Of a stretch of DNA of 64,000 nucleotides, positions 36,413-45,469 are shown piece by piece; within the stretch, counting starts at the first letter, position 1; the number at the start of each line of letters is the position of its first letter. The position numbers were made by a program, and so were the translations under genes. The notes under the pieces are model-generated. The model had not been told where the DNA came from. It did not search any database and worked only from the letters and a program-made list of their open reading frames with translations. Source of the stretch: an uncultured Halomonas sp. (GTDB lineage Bacteria; Pseudomonadota; Gammaproteobacteria; Pseudomonadales; Halomonadaceae); contig NZ_CAMPKE010000002.1 of the NCBI RefSeq assembly GCF_946887195.1, forward strand, positions 62,001-126,000, given 5' to 3'.

Positions 36413-37144
36413 TCAGGCGCCGACCCTGGCCGGCAACTGCCGATAATGCTGCTGCCACATCAGCACCGAGCCGGCCACCGCGCCGGGCAGCAGGATGAGA
36501 TTGGCCAGCGGCAGCCAGGTGGCGAGCAGTACCCAGCCGCCGAAGGTCAGCGTCGGCCACCAATGCGCGCGCAATCGACGCCGCATGTCGCGAAAGGCGA
36601 CCCGGTTATTGTCCATCGGGTAATCGAGATAGGTGATCGCCATCATCCAGGCCGAGAACGCTGCCCAGAGAAACGGCATGAACAGGTTGAGCCCGGGCAC
36701 GAAACCGAGCACGAACAGCAGCGCCATACGCGGCAGAATGTAGCCCAGCTTGATTAGTTCGCGACCCAGCGCATCGACGGCGCTGCGCGTAAAACCGCGA
36801 TCGTCGGCGGGCGGGCTGCCGGTCACGCGCCGCTCGACCTTCTCGGCGAGAAAACCATAGAACGGCGCGGCGATCAGGCTCGATACCAGCGTAAAGGTGA
36901 AGAACACCACCACCCCCAGGCTGATCACCAGCAGCGGCCAGATCAGCCACTCCAGCCAGACCAGCCAGTCGGGCACCTTGAGCATCCAGTAATCGATCCA
37001 GCCGCCGAAATTGCCGAGCAGGTAGACGATGGTGCCGGTATACAGCGCCAGGTTGACCAATACCGGCAACACGACATAACGGCGCAGGCCCTTCGAGAGT
37101 ACCAGCCGGGTTCCCTGCGTCAGCGCACCGAGGGCATTGAGCAT
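36413..37144 (-). CDS. cysZ: CysZ-like sulfate transport membrane protein
   Basis: A 243-residue membrane protein with four to six hydrophobic segments. The family sequences SKGLRRYVVLPVLVN, APFYGFLAEKVERR and FVPGLNLFMPFLWAAFSAWM are clear. CysZ mediates proton-linked sulfate entry for cysteine synthesis. It runs convergent to the IclR gene, with stops 10 bp apart, and marks the return to core gene order before phoU. Confidence 0.93.
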   Translation of the reverse strand: MLNALGALTQGTRLVLSKGLRRYVVLPVLVNLALYTGTIVYLLGNFGGWIDYWMLKVPDWLVWLEWLIWPLLVISLGVVVFFTFTLVSSLIAAPFYGFLAEKVERRVTGSPPADDRGFTRSAVDALGRELIKLGYILPRMALLFVLGFVPGLNLFMPFLWAAFSAWMMAITYLDYPMDNNRVAFRDMRRRLRAHWWPTLTFGGWVLLATWLPLANLILLPGAVAGSVLMWQQHYRQLPARVGA

Positions 37145-37173
37145 AAAAACGGTTTTCCCTGCGAAATCAGTGT

Positions 37174-37902
37174 CTAACTCTTGCCTTTGATGGCGGCGGC
37201 GTCAAGCTGGTCGGGGGAGGTATGGCGAATGTCCAGCCCCTTGACCAGGTAGATCACGTACTCGGCGAGGTTATCGGCGTGATCGCCGATGCGCTCGAGC
37301 GCGCGCAGGATCCACATCACGCTGAGAATCGAGGATATCGAGCGTGGATCCTCCATCATGAAGGTCATCAAGGATCGCATCGCGGTGGTGTATTCGCTAT
37401 CCACCGACTCATCCTCGCGCACCACGCTTAGTGCCAGTTGGGTATCGAAGCGGGCGAAGGCGGTCAGCGCATCGCGCACCATCTTGCGTACATGCTCGCT
37501 GATGTGGCGCACCTCGACGAAGCCGCGCGGGCTGCGCCCCGCCTCGACCAGCGACAGCGCATTGCGGGCGATCTTGCTGGCCTCGTCGCCGATCCGCTCG
37601 AGATCCGAGGTGGCGCGAATCACCGCCAGCACCAGGCGCAGATCGGAGGCCGCCGGCTGACGCCGCGCCAGCACCCGTGTGCACTCCTCGTCGATCTTGA
37701 TCTGCATGTCGTTGACGGTCTTGTCGTTGTCGCGTACTCGTTCGGCCAGCCGGCTGTCGCCTTCGAGCAGCGCTTCGATGGCGTCCTGAACCTGCTTCTC
37801 GACCAGCCCGCCCATCGCCATCAAATGAGTCTTGAGCTCCTCGAGCTCCTGATTGAACTGCTTGGAAATATGCTGACTGTGAGTATCGCTGGTGATTTCC
37901 AT
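37174..37902 (-). CDS. phoU: Phosphate-signalling regulator PhoU
   Basis: A 242-residue all-helical protein made of two three-helix repeats. Metal-binding-like motifs of the family appear as RATSDLERIGDEASKIARNA in the first half and LRALERIGDHADNLAEYVIY in the second. PhoU links the PstSCAB transporter to PhoR and keeps the regulon off when phosphate is abundant. It lies 23 bp after pstB in the same direction. Confidence 0.97.
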   Translation of the reverse strand: MEITSDTHSQHISKQFNQELEELKTHLMAMGGLVEKQVQDAIEALLEGDSRLAERVRDNDKTVNDMQIKIDEECTRVLARRQPAASDLRLVLAVIRATSDLERIGDEASKIARNALSLVEAGRSPRGFVEVRHISEHVRKMVRDALTAFARFDTQLALSVVREDESVDSEYTTAMRSLMTFMMEDPRSISSILSVMWILRALERIGDHADNLAEYVIYLVKGLDIRHTSPDQLDAAAIKGKS

Positions 37903-37925
37903 GGCCTTCTCCTGAATCGCGCCGA

Positions 37926-38750
37926 TCAGCTCATGCGACCGGTGATGTAGTTTTCGGTGCGCGCAAGGCGCGGGTTGGTGAATAGCGTATCGGTGGCCGC
38001 GTACTCGATCAGTTCGCCGGCCTGCAGGAAAGCGGTGTAATCCGAAACCCGCGCCGCCTGCTGCATGTTGTGCGTGACCAGCACCAGGGTCAGTCGCGAC
38101 TTCAAGGTGCGAATCAACTCCTCGATTTTCAGTGTCGAGATCGGATCCAGCGCCGAGGCCGGCTCGTCGAGCAGCAACACCTCGGGCTGCACCGCCAAAG
38201 TGCGGGCGATCACCAGGCGCTGCTGCTGGCCGCCGGACAGCGCCCAGGCCGAGCCATGCAAGCGATCCTTCACTTCACCCCACAGCGCCGCCGCCTCGAG
38301 TGCCGATTCGACGGCTTCGTCGAGCGCTCGCTTGCGCTTGATGCCCTGCAGCCGCAGGCCGAAGGCGACGTTGTCGTAGACCGACATCGGGAACGGGTTG
38401 GGTGTCTGAAAAACCATGCCCACCCGCCGGCGCAGATCGGCCACGTCGACCTCGGGGGCATGGATATCCTGCCCCTCGAGCGCGATGCGCCCCTGACGGC
38501 CGACCTCGTCATTGAGATCGTGCAGACGATTGAGCGCGCGCAGCAGAGTCGACTTGCCGCACCCCGATGGGCCGATGAACGCGGTGACCCGGCGGCGCGG
38601 AATACGCAGCGTCAGCTCGCGCAGTGCCGGCTTGCCGTCGTAATCAAGCGTCAGCCCGGCGATATCGAAACAGCTGGCCTCGGCGGCAAAACCGGCCAAT
38701 GCCGCCGATGCGGCGGGTGATGCGTGAGCATGGGGCAACGTGGCGGACAA
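37926..38750 (-). CDS. pstB: Phosphate ABC transporter ATP-binding protein PstB
   Basis: A 274-residue ABC ATPase with Walker [17 protein letters not shown], signature [16 protein letters not shown], Walker [14 protein letters not shown] and H-loop [13 protein letters not shown]. The start is a TTG at 38750, supported by AGGAGG 10 nt upstream; no ATG precedes the conserved core. It has a low-complexity alanine-rich N-terminal extension of about 25 residues. The gene lies 14 bp after pstA. Confidence 0.96.
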   Translation of the reverse strand: MSATLPHAHASPAASAALAGFAAEASCFDIAGLTLDYDGKPALRELTLRIPRRRVTAFIGPSGCGKSTLLRALNRLHDLNDEVGRQGRIALEGQDIHAPEVDVADLRRRVGMVFQTPNPFPMSVYDNVAFGLRLQGIKRKRALDEAVESALEAAALWGEVKDRLHGSAWALSGGQQQRLVIARTLAVQPEVLLLDEPASALDPISTLKIEELIRTLKSRLTLVLVTHNMQQAARVSDYTAFLQAGELIEYAATDTLFTNPRLARTENYITGRMS

Positions 38751-38764
38751 CGTTGACGAACCTC

Positions 38765-40357
38765 CTAGCGATGCAGGCCGCGATGGCGTGCCCGCAGATG
38801 ATGACGCAGAAATATTGCAGTCAGGTTAAGCACCGCGATGATGCTGACCAACAGCAATGCCGTGGCATAAACCAGCGGCATGGCGCGCTCGATATCGGCG
38901 CTCAGGAAACCCACGTTGTAGAGGTGATAACCCAGGTGCATGAACTTGTCTTCAAGATGCAGGAAGGGGAATTCGCCGTCCACCGGGACATGCGGCGCCA
39001 GCTTGGCCGCGCCGACCAGCATCAGCGGCGCCACCTCGCCGGCGGCGCGGGCCACTGCCAGGATCACCCCGGTGAGCATTGCCGGCATGGCCATCGGCAA
39101 TACCACATGGCGCAGCGCCTCATAGCGGGTCGCGCCCAGCGCCAACGCGCCCTCGCGCTGGTGATCGGGAATCCGCGCCAGACCCTCCTCGGTGGCAACG
39201 ATCACCACCGGCAGGGTCAGCAGCGCCATGGTCAACGACGCCCACAGCAGCCCGCCGGTACCGAAGGTCGGTGATGGCAGCGTGTCACTGAAGAACCACT
39301 GATCGAGGCTGCCACCGATGCCATAGACGAACACCCCCAGGCCGAATACGCCGTAAACGATCGCCGGCACCCCGGCCAGGTTGCGTACCGCGATGCGTAC
39401 CAGGCGAGTCAGCGGCCCCTGGCGCGCCACTTCGTGCAGATAGACCGCCGCCAGCATGCCGAATGGTGTGACGATCAACGACATCAGCACTACCATCAGC
39501 ACGGTACCGAAGATCGCCGGCCATACGCCGCCGGCGCTGTTCGCCGCATGCGGCCCCTCGCTGAGAAAAGTCCACACTCGCCGGCCCCAGCTTACGAGCT
39601 TGGCGATGGGCGACATGGCATTCGGTCGCCAGGCCGCGAGAACCTCGGCGAGCGGCTGCGTAAGGCGCCGTCCACCGACGCTTTCCAACAGTAGCGTGTC
39701 GCGCGCCAGCGCGTGCTGGATCTCCGCCACCTGCGTTTGCAGCGCGTTCCACTCCGCAAGCAACTCGGCATGGCCGGGCATCGCCTCGGCACTGGCGGAC
39801 AGGCGTCGCGCCAACGGCTCGACGCGGTTTTCATCCAGCCACTCACGGCGCTCACGCAGCGCCTCGGCACGCGCCAATCGCGCTTGCAGCATCTGCCACA
39901 AGGCCTCATCGCTCGCAGCGTCGGTAATCAGCGCGTCGTCGCCTTCGCGCAGCGCGATCAAGCGTCCGATGAACGTGCCCCAGCGCCGGCGCTCCAACAC
40001 GATCAGCTCGGGCGGGGTCTCGCGCCGTTCGATATTCCCAGCATCGACCCAGCGCCAGCGCTGGCCATCGAGATCGCGATTGCCGGTCAGGTAGAGCACC
40101 TGCGTCCGTGACGTGCCGCCTGCCTCGGCCTGGGTTTCGGCGCGAGTCTTGGCGCTAATCTCAACATGGCGAATCCACTGGCCGGCGAAGCGATCGCCAT
40201 TCGTCAACGAGACCAACTCCACGTCGGCGGGCCAGAAGTGCGCCAGCCCACGCGCACCGAGCAACACCAGCAGTGCCGCGACCATCAGCAGCGACAACGC
40301 CACGCTGCCCGCCGCCAGCCACGGCCAGCCGCCCTCGCCACGCCGCATGCGCCTCAT
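38765..40357 (-). CDS. pstA: Phosphate ABC transporter permease PstA with large N-terminal insert
   Basis: At 530 residues this is much longer than the about 296-residue E. coli PstA. After a first membrane helix (residues 13-37) comes an insert of roughly 230 residues with charged segments and long helices (for example [20 protein letters not shown]), and then the permease core with [14 protein letters not shown] and [20 protein letters not shown], the EAA loop that contacts PstB. Long forms are known in Pseudomonas relatives. The start overlaps the pstC stop by 4 bp. Confidence 0.93.
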   Translation of the reverse strand: MRRMRRGEGGWPWLAAGSVALSLLMVAALLVLLGARGLAHFWPADVELVSLTNGDRFAGQWIRHVEISAKTRAETQAEAGGTSRTQVLYLTGNRDLDGQRWRWVDAGNIERRETPPELIVLERRRWGTFIGRLIALREGDDALITDAASDEALWQMLQARLARAEALRERREWLDENRVEPLARRLSASAEAMPGHAELLAEWNALQTQVAEIQHALARDTLLLESVGGRRLTQPLAEVLAAWRPNAMSPIAKLVSWGRRVWTFLSEGPHAANSAGGVWPAIFGTVLMVVLMSLIVTPFGMLAAVYLHEVARQGPLTRLVRIAVRNLAGVPAIVYGVFGLGVFVYGIGGSLDQWFFSDTLPSPTFGTGGLLWASLTMALLTLPVVIVATEEGLARIPDHQREGALALGATRYEALRHVVLPMAMPAMLTGVILAVARAAGEVAPLMLVGAAKLAPHVPVDGEFPFLHLEDKFMHLGYHLYNVGFLSADIERAMPLVYATALLLVSIIAVLNLTAIFLRHHLRARHRGLHR

Positions 40358-42582
40358 GCGCCCGCCTCCAGGCGCTTGTAGCGTCGTTTGAGTCGCAGCC
40401 GTACCAGTTCGGCCAGGCTATTGACACAGAAGGTGAACGCGAACAACAACAGCGCACTCAGGAACAGCAGCCGATAGTGAGTACTGCCGAGGGCCGCCTC
40501 GGGTAGCTCGATGGCGATATTGGCTGCCGTCGAGCGCAGCCCCTCGAAGGGGCTCCACGACATCAGCGCGGTGTTGCCGGTGGCCATCAGCACGATCATG
40601 GTTTCGCCCACTGCGCGCCCGGCACCGATCATCACCGCCGAGAAAATACCTGGGCTGGCGGCGGGCAGCAGCACCCGCCACAGCGCCTGCCAGCGGGTCG
40701 CGCCCAGCGCCTGGGCCCCTTCGGCGAGGCTATTCGGCAGACCGGACAGGGCGTCTTCGGCCAGCGCATAGATGGTGGGAATCACCGCGAAGCCCATCGC
40801 CAGGCCGACGATCATTGCGTTGCGGCTGGCGTAATCGAGGCCCAGGTTCGCCTGTAGCCAGGCGCGCAGATCGCCGCCGAACAGCCAGGTTTCGAGCAGC
40901 GGCGAGAACGCCAGCGCCAGCCACACCAGCAGCGCCAGCCATGGCACCAGCCATAGTCCCGCCCAGCCCAACGGCAGCCGCTGGCGCAAAGGATGCGGCA
41001 AGCGCGACCACAATGCGCCGCCCAGCAGCATACCCAGCGGCAGCACCACGACCAGCGCCAGCACGCCGGCGAGATGCCGCTCGACGTAAGGCGCCAGCAC
41101 CAACCCGGCGATGAAGCCGATCACCACGCCGGGTAGCGCCTCCATCAATTCGATGGTCGGTCTGATCCGCGCGCGCAGCCGTGCCGACATGAACGTGGCA
41201 GTGTGTATCGCCGCGCCCAATGCCAGCGGCACCGCGAATACCAGTGCCCAGGCCGCCGCCTTGAGCGTGCCCCAGGCCAGCGGCGCCAATCCGAAGCGCG
41301 GCTCGCTCGCCACGCCGCCGATATCGCCCTGCCAGCGCTGTTGCGGCGTGTCATGGCCCTCGTAGAGAACCGGCGTCCACAGCGTTCGCCAACTCACTTC
41401 GGCGTGTTCGGCATCGATGGCAAGCCGTGTTAGCCCCGCCTCACCGAGCCACCACAAGGTGTTGCCATCCGGCGTGAAAGCGAGTGCGTGCGGCGCCTGG
41501 AAGGTGGGCGCGGCGTCGGGCGCCTGAAAAGTGGGTGCCTGGCCCTGCCAGCGGCGACCCGCCACCGCCTGATAAAGCGCCATGCCACCGGCGTTATCGA
41601 GCGCCAGCGCCAAGCGCCGATCGGGCAATGGCACGATACGAGCAATGCCGGCCTGGCCTGGTGTCGTGTAGGGTTCGGCGGCGATCAGCGGCGCACGGTC
41701 GCCGCGCGCGTTGAGCCAGCGGCGCACGCCACCGCCACTGTCGCCGACCAGGAGCGTTTCGCCGCCCGCCAGGTAACCCAGCGCGGTAATCGGCTCGTCG
41801 TCGAGCGCTTTCACCGCGCCCAATCGGCGTGGCGCTTCACCGCTCAACGACCACACCGCAAGTTGCCGACCGTCAGCGATGACGAGACGACCCTCGCTGT
41901 TGAGAGCCAGATGTGTGGCCGATGCCGGCAGCGTAAAACGCCGCGGCTGACCGACCGGGCCCGCGCCGTGTTCGCCACGCACCCCGCGCAGCACTGCCAG
42001 CTGCCCATTGGCGTCTCGCCCCGCCAGCCACCAGCGCCGATCATTGACGCCAAGCGCCAATTCGGCGATTCGTGCATTCGCGAACAGGGTGTGACGCCGA
42101 GCGCGCGACCATTGCAGCTCGCCACTCGCATCGCGCGGCGTCAACACGACATCACCGCCCTCAAGGCCCAGCGCGAGCAGCGAAGCGTCGGCGGCCAGCG
42201 CATCGATCGCTTGCCCGTTCAGCGGCGCCGCCGGCAGGCACTCGAGTTCGACGTTCACGCCGGCTCCATCCATGCGGGCATGCCAGCGACGCCCATCGCG
42301 AGCCAGCAGGATCAGATCGCTCTCCTCCTCGGTATCGGCAGCGGCGGCTTGCAGCCAGACGACCGGTTCCGCCGACGGTGGGACCGGACGGGCGGGCGAT
42401 TCGACCGTCACTTGCGACGCGGCGAACAGCGGTAGCACTTCGATCGTCAGGAAAACGCCGATCGCCAGCACCGCCGCGATCACGCCGATCCCCGCGGCGC
42501 TGATCAACAGCGTGGCGAGGCGATCGCGCGAGTGGCGCAGACGCCGGCGCAAGCGGGTGGCGGACGGGGAAAAATCGCTCAT
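40354..42582 (-). CDS. pstC: Phosphate ABC transporter permease PstC with beta-propeller-like insert
   Basis: A 742-residue protein, over twice the size of E. coli PstC. Helix 1 (about residues 22-54) is followed by some 370 residues with repeated short blocks such as LALGLEGGDVVLTPRD, ALGYLAGGETLLVGDSGGGV and ALAFTPDGNTLWWLGEAG, which look like WD40-type blades. The permease core then starts near LAWGTLKAAAWALVF and includes PNSLAEGAQALGATRWQA, the EAA loop. The extra domain should lie in the periplasm. A short tandem repeat APTFQAPDA/APTFQAPHA sits near residue 365. A Pho box lies 55 bp upstream. Confidence 0.92.
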   Translation of the reverse strand: MSDFSPSATRLRRRLRHSRDRLATLLISAAGIGVIAAVLAIGVFLTIEVLPLFAASQVTVESPARPVPPSAEPVVWLQAAAADTEEESDLILLARDGRRWHARMDGAGVNVELECLPAAPLNGQAIDALAADASLLALGLEGGDVVLTPRDASGELQWSRARRHTLFANARIAELALGVNDRRWWLAGRDANGQLAVLRGVRGEHGAGPVGQPRRFTLPASATHLALNSEGRLVIADGRQLAVWSLSGEAPRRLGAVKALDDEPITALGYLAGGETLLVGDSGGGVRRWLNARGDRAPLIAAEPYTTPGQAGIARIVPLPDRRLALALDNAGGMALYQAVAGRRWQGQAPTFQAPDAAPTFQAPHALAFTPDGNTLWWLGEAGLTRLAIDAEHAEVSWRTLWTPVLYEGHDTPQQRWQGDIGGVASEPRFGLAPLAWGTLKAAAWALVFAVPLALGAAIHTATFMSARLRARIRPTIELMEALPGVVIGFIAGLVLAPYVERHLAGVLALVVVLPLGMLLGGALWSRLPHPLRQRLPLGWAGLWLVPWLALLVWLALAFSPLLETWLFGGDLRAWLQANLGLDYASRNAMIVGLAMGFAVIPTIYALAEDALSGLPNSLAEGAQALGATRWQALWRVLLPAASPGIFSAVMIGAGRAVGETMIVLMATGNTALMSWSPFEGLRSTAANIAIELPEAALGSTHYRLLFLSALLLFAFTFCVNSLAELVRLRLKRRYKRLEAGA

Positions 42583-42636
42583 GGCATGACGGGATCGGGA
42601 TAAGGGCCAGGTGGATCGGCAAAGTACGACACTTTC

Positions 42637-42654
42637 GTGACAATCGGGTGACAG
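42637..42654 (-). promoter_or_regulatory. Pho box upstream of pstC
   Basis: On the minus strand: CTGTCAC, CCGA, TTGTCAC, that is two 7-bp repeats with the 4-bp spacer of a PhoB site. It sits between the pstS stop (42659) and the pstC start (42582), so pstCAB-phoU has its own phosphate-controlled promoter. Confidence 0.8.
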
Positions 42655-42658
42655 CCGT

Positions 42659-43609
42659 TCAATCGGCGTCCAGCCTCAGCGTACCCCTTGCCTGTTGCAA
42701 TGTCGCCTCGGGCAACGGGATGAGCCCCGCTTCACGAACGCGCGCCTGACCGGCTGGCGACAGCACCAGATCGAAGAAGGCCCGCTCCAGTGGCGGCAAC
42801 TCGCCATCGGGTGGCAGATCGATATACAGATACAGCGAGCGTGTCAGTGGATAGGCGCCGCTGAGCGCCGTGTCGGCATTCGCTTCGACACGCCGCCCGT
42901 CGACATCGATCAGCGCCAGCGGCTTGACCGCGGCGGTGACGTAGCCCATGCCGGCGTAGCCGATGCCGCCAAGGCTGCCGGCGACCGCGGCAACCACCGC
43001 CGCGGAACCGGGATACTGATTGACGTCGCGACGGAAGTCGCCGTGGCATAGCACTTCACGCTTGAACACGCCGAAGGTGCCCGATGCGCCATTGCGGCCG
43101 TGGCGGTCGATGGGGCGATCCCGCCAGGCGCCTTCGAGGCCCAGGTCGCCCCATTGATCGATAGGCGCATCGAGACCGCAGCGCCGGGTATCGGAGAAGA
43201 TCGCATCGAGCTGAAGAAGGCTCAGCGCCTCGAGCGGATTGTTGCGATGCACGAATACCGCCAGCGCATCGATGGCCACCGGCACCCGGGTCGGCGGGTA
43301 GCCGTGGCTAGCCACGAACGCCGCCAGCTCGGCAACGGTCATGCGGCGCGACATGGCACCGATGCGCACGGTGCCCTGCGCCAATGCCGGCGGCGCGGTC
43401 GCCGAACCGGTGGCCTGCAATGACAGCCTCGCCCCGGGAAAGCGACGCTCGAACTGCTCGCCCCAGCGCATCATCAGCCCGGCCAGCGTGTCCGAACCGG
43501 CCACACCGAGCCTGCCGAATATCGGCTCGCGAGCCGCCCACGACGCGGATGGCGGCGTCAATGTCAACATCGCGATGACGAGCGGGCACAGCAGCCGGCG
43601 GATATTCAT
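42659..43609 (-). CDS. pstS: Periplasmic phosphate-binding protein of PstS type
   Basis: A 316-residue protein with a Sec signal (hydrophobic stretch to SASWAARE near residue 27). The mature part has VAGSDTLAGLMMRWGEQF, GSATAPPALAQGTVRIGAMS, NGASGTFGVFKREVLC and GGIGYAGMGYVT, the phosphate-binding loops of the PBP-like domain. It delivers phosphate to PstCAB. I see no clear Pho box upstream of its start (43610-43741), although the region is divergent with a thioesterase gene. Confidence 0.92.
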   Translation of the reverse strand: MNIRRLLCPLVIAMLTLTPPSASWAAREPIFGRLGVAGSDTLAGLMMRWGEQFERRFPGARLSLQATGSATAPPALAQGTVRIGAMSRRMTVAELAAFVASHGYPPTRVPVAIDALAVFVHRNNPLEALSLLQLDAIFSDTRRCGLDAPIDQWGDLGLEGAWRDRPIDRHGRNGASGTFGVFKREVLCHGDFRRDVNQYPGSAAVVAAVAGSLGGIGYAGMGYVTAAVKPLALIDVDGRRVEANADTALSGAYPLTRSLYLYIDLPPDGELPPLERAFFDLVLSPAGQARVREAGLIPLPEATLQQARGTLRLDAD

Positions 43610-43741
43610 TGCGCTTCCCTATCGGGCCGTATTCGGTGGTTTATCATCGGTAGTGGCCGATAGGCTGCGCTGACGTTTAAGATGGCCGCCATCAGCGCCG
43701 ATACCGGCCCGACAACAACAACCCTTGGAAGTGACTCGACC

Positions 43742-44146
43742 ATGACCGATCTCGATGACGTTCCCGCACCGCAGGGAGATTTGACACTCAAGGTACTGTC
43801 TACGCGCCAGGAGACCAACGCCTATGGCGACATCGCCGGCGGCTGGCTGGTCAATCAGATGGATCAGGCCGCCGAGCTGTGCGCCGGTCGCCTGGCCCAT
43901 GGCCGTACCGCCACGGTGGCCATCGAGGCCATGGATTTCCTATGCCCGGTGCGGGTCGGCTCGGTGGTCAATATCTTTACCGCGGCCCGCGAGATCGGTC
44001 GCAGCTCGATCAAGATCGATGTCGAGGTGTGGATTCGCCCGCCCCACGAGCGCAACCCCGATGAGCTCTACAAGGTCACCGAGGCGCGCTTCGTGATGGT
44101 CGCGCTGGACGACAATGGGCGAATCCGCGCCGTGCCATCCGAGTAA
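43742..44146 (+). CDS. Acyl-CoA thioesterase, hot-dog fold (YciA-like)
   Basis: A 134-residue hot-dog thioesterase. It has STRQETNAYGDIAGGWLVNQ with the family's conserved asparagine/aspartate region, MDQAAELCAGRLAHGRTATV and AMDFLCPVRVGSVVNIFTAA. It would hydrolyse acyl-CoA esters in the cytoplasm. I use the ATG at 43742 (MTDLDD), preceded by GGAAG; an upstream ATG at 43682 adds 20 low-complexity residues. Repeat A copy 3 begins 8 bp after its stop. Confidence 0.88.
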   Translation: MTDLDDVPAPQGDLTLKVLSTRQETNAYGDIAGGWLVNQMDQAAELCAGRLAHGRTATVAIEAMDFLCPVRVGSVVNIFTAAREIGRSSIKIDVEVWIRPPHERNPDELYKVTEARFVMVALDDNGRIRAVPSE

Positions 44147-44153
44147 GTGTGTC

Positions 44154-44276
44154 CGAAAACTGCCTGTGCTCGGCATTACTGCGTTGGAAACTGGCTCAGA
44201 GTGCTCATTTACACGCGTAAACTCCGCATCTTCGCCAGTTTCCGCCTTGTACTACCATTCGCTCGCCGAGTTTTCG
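44154..44276. repeat. Dispersed palindromic repeat family A, copy 3 (inverted orientation)
   Basis: 123 bp with perfect terminal inverted repeats CGAAAACT and AGTTTTCG. Relative to copies 1 and 2 it lies in the opposite orientation: read in reverse it contains GGAGTTTACGCG, GTAAATGAGCA and CCGAGC in the same order. It sits immediately after the thioesterase gene and before the convergent TRAP binding-protein gene. Confidence 0.85.
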
Positions 44277-44301
44277 CACGACACTTGATTAATGATGCCG
44301 A

Positions 44302-45387
44302 TCAACTGACAAGTTCGCGGGTCTTCAGGTAAGCGAAATCGCCGACATCGGTGTAGCGCCGTACCTTCTTCTGGAAATCGCGGTAGGATTCGTAGATCTT
44401 CGCCGAGTCAGGATCGCTGTCGGCTTCTTCCTGGAGAACCTCGTCGGAGGCCTTGGCCAGGGCCTTGAGCACATCGTCGGGTAGTGAGCGTAGCTGTACG
44501 TCGTGGTCTTCGACCAGCGCCTTCAGCGCTTCGGCATTGCGATAGGTGAATTCGCCGATCATCGCCAGATTGGCCGAGCGCGCCGCCTCATTGACCACCA
44601 CCTTGAGATCGTCGGGCAGCGCCTTCCAGGCATCCAGGTTGACGGTGCCCTCGAGAACCGCGCTGGGCTCGTTCCAGGCCGAGGTGTAGTAGTACTTGGC
44701 CACCTGATGCAGGCCGAAGGCCAGATCGTTATATGGACCGACCCAGTCGGCGGCATCGAGCACGCCGGTCTGCATCGAGGTGAAGATTTCCGAACCGGGC
44801 AGGTTCAGCGCGGTGGCGCCGATGCGATTCATGACCTCGCCGGCCAGCCCCGGCAAGCGAATCTTCAGGCCCTGCATGTCATCGAGCGAGTTGATCTCCT
44901 TCTTGAACCAGCCGGCCATCTGGGTACCGGTATTGCCGACCGCGAAGGGCTTCAGGTTGTACTGGGCGTAGAGCTCGTCCCATAACTTCATGCCATCGCC
45001 CTGATACAGCCAGGCGTTGGTTTCGGTGGTATTCATGCCGAACGGCACGGCGGTGAAGAACTGCGCAGCCGGGGCCTTGCCACGCCAGTAGTAGGAGGCC
45101 GAGTGGCCCATCTGCGCGGTGCCTGCGGACACCGCCCCGAACACCTCCAGCGCCGGTACCATCTCGCCGGCACCCAGCACCTCGACTTCCATGCGTCCAC
45201 CGGAAAGCTCATTGATGCGCTTGGCGAGATCGTTGGCGCCGGTGCCCAGCCCCGGGAAATTGGTCGGCCATGAGGTGACCATTTTCCAGCGAATGGTTTC
45301 CTGGGCACGGGCAGTGGAGATGAACGGTGCGACGGCGGCACCGGCGGCACCGGCACCGAGCGCGGTGAGAAACTTACGGCGTTGCAT
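44302..45387 (-). CDS. Orphan TRAP transporter solute-binding protein with Tat-like signal
   Basis: A 361-residue DctP-family protein. The N-terminus MQRRKFLTALGAGAAGAAV has a twin arginine followed by a hydrophobic stretch and AQ-ET cleavage, typical of Tat-exported TRAP proteins. The mature part has WKMVTSWPTNFPGLGTGAND, DMQGLKIRLPGLAGEVMNRI with the ligand arginine, and GVLDAADWVGPYND, as in TakP-like binding proteins for 2-oxo acids. No dctQ or dctM gene adjoins it. I start at the ATG at 45387, with AAGGAG 9 nt upstream. Confidence 0.9.
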   Translation of the reverse strand: MQRRKFLTALGAGAAGAAVAPFISTARAQETIRWKMVTSWPTNFPGLGTGANDLAKRINELSGGRMEVEVLGAGEMVPALEVFGAVSAGTAQMGHSASYYWRGKAPAAQFFTAVPFGMNTTETNAWLYQGDGMKLWDELYAQYNLKPFAVGNTGTQMAGWFKKEINSLDDMQGLKIRLPGLAGEVMNRIGATALNLPGSEIFTSMQTGVLDAADWVGPYNDLAFGLHQVAKYYYTSAWNEPSAVLEGTVNLDAWKALPDDLKVVVNEAARSANLAMIGEFTYRNAEALKALVEDHDVQLRSLPDDVLKALAKASDEVLQEEADSDPDSAKIYESYRDFQKKVRRYTDVGDFAYLKTRELVS

Positions 45388-45469
45388 GCGGCATGACTCC
45401 TTGCGGCTATTGTCTTGTCGCCCGCCAGTATGCGCGATGGCCGAATTGGCCGGCAAGGCACCGCGTGCG

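Noticed and set aside
41488..42435. 315-codon plus-strand frame opposite pstC
   Set aside because: Arginine-rich shadow frame without ribosome-binding site or family.
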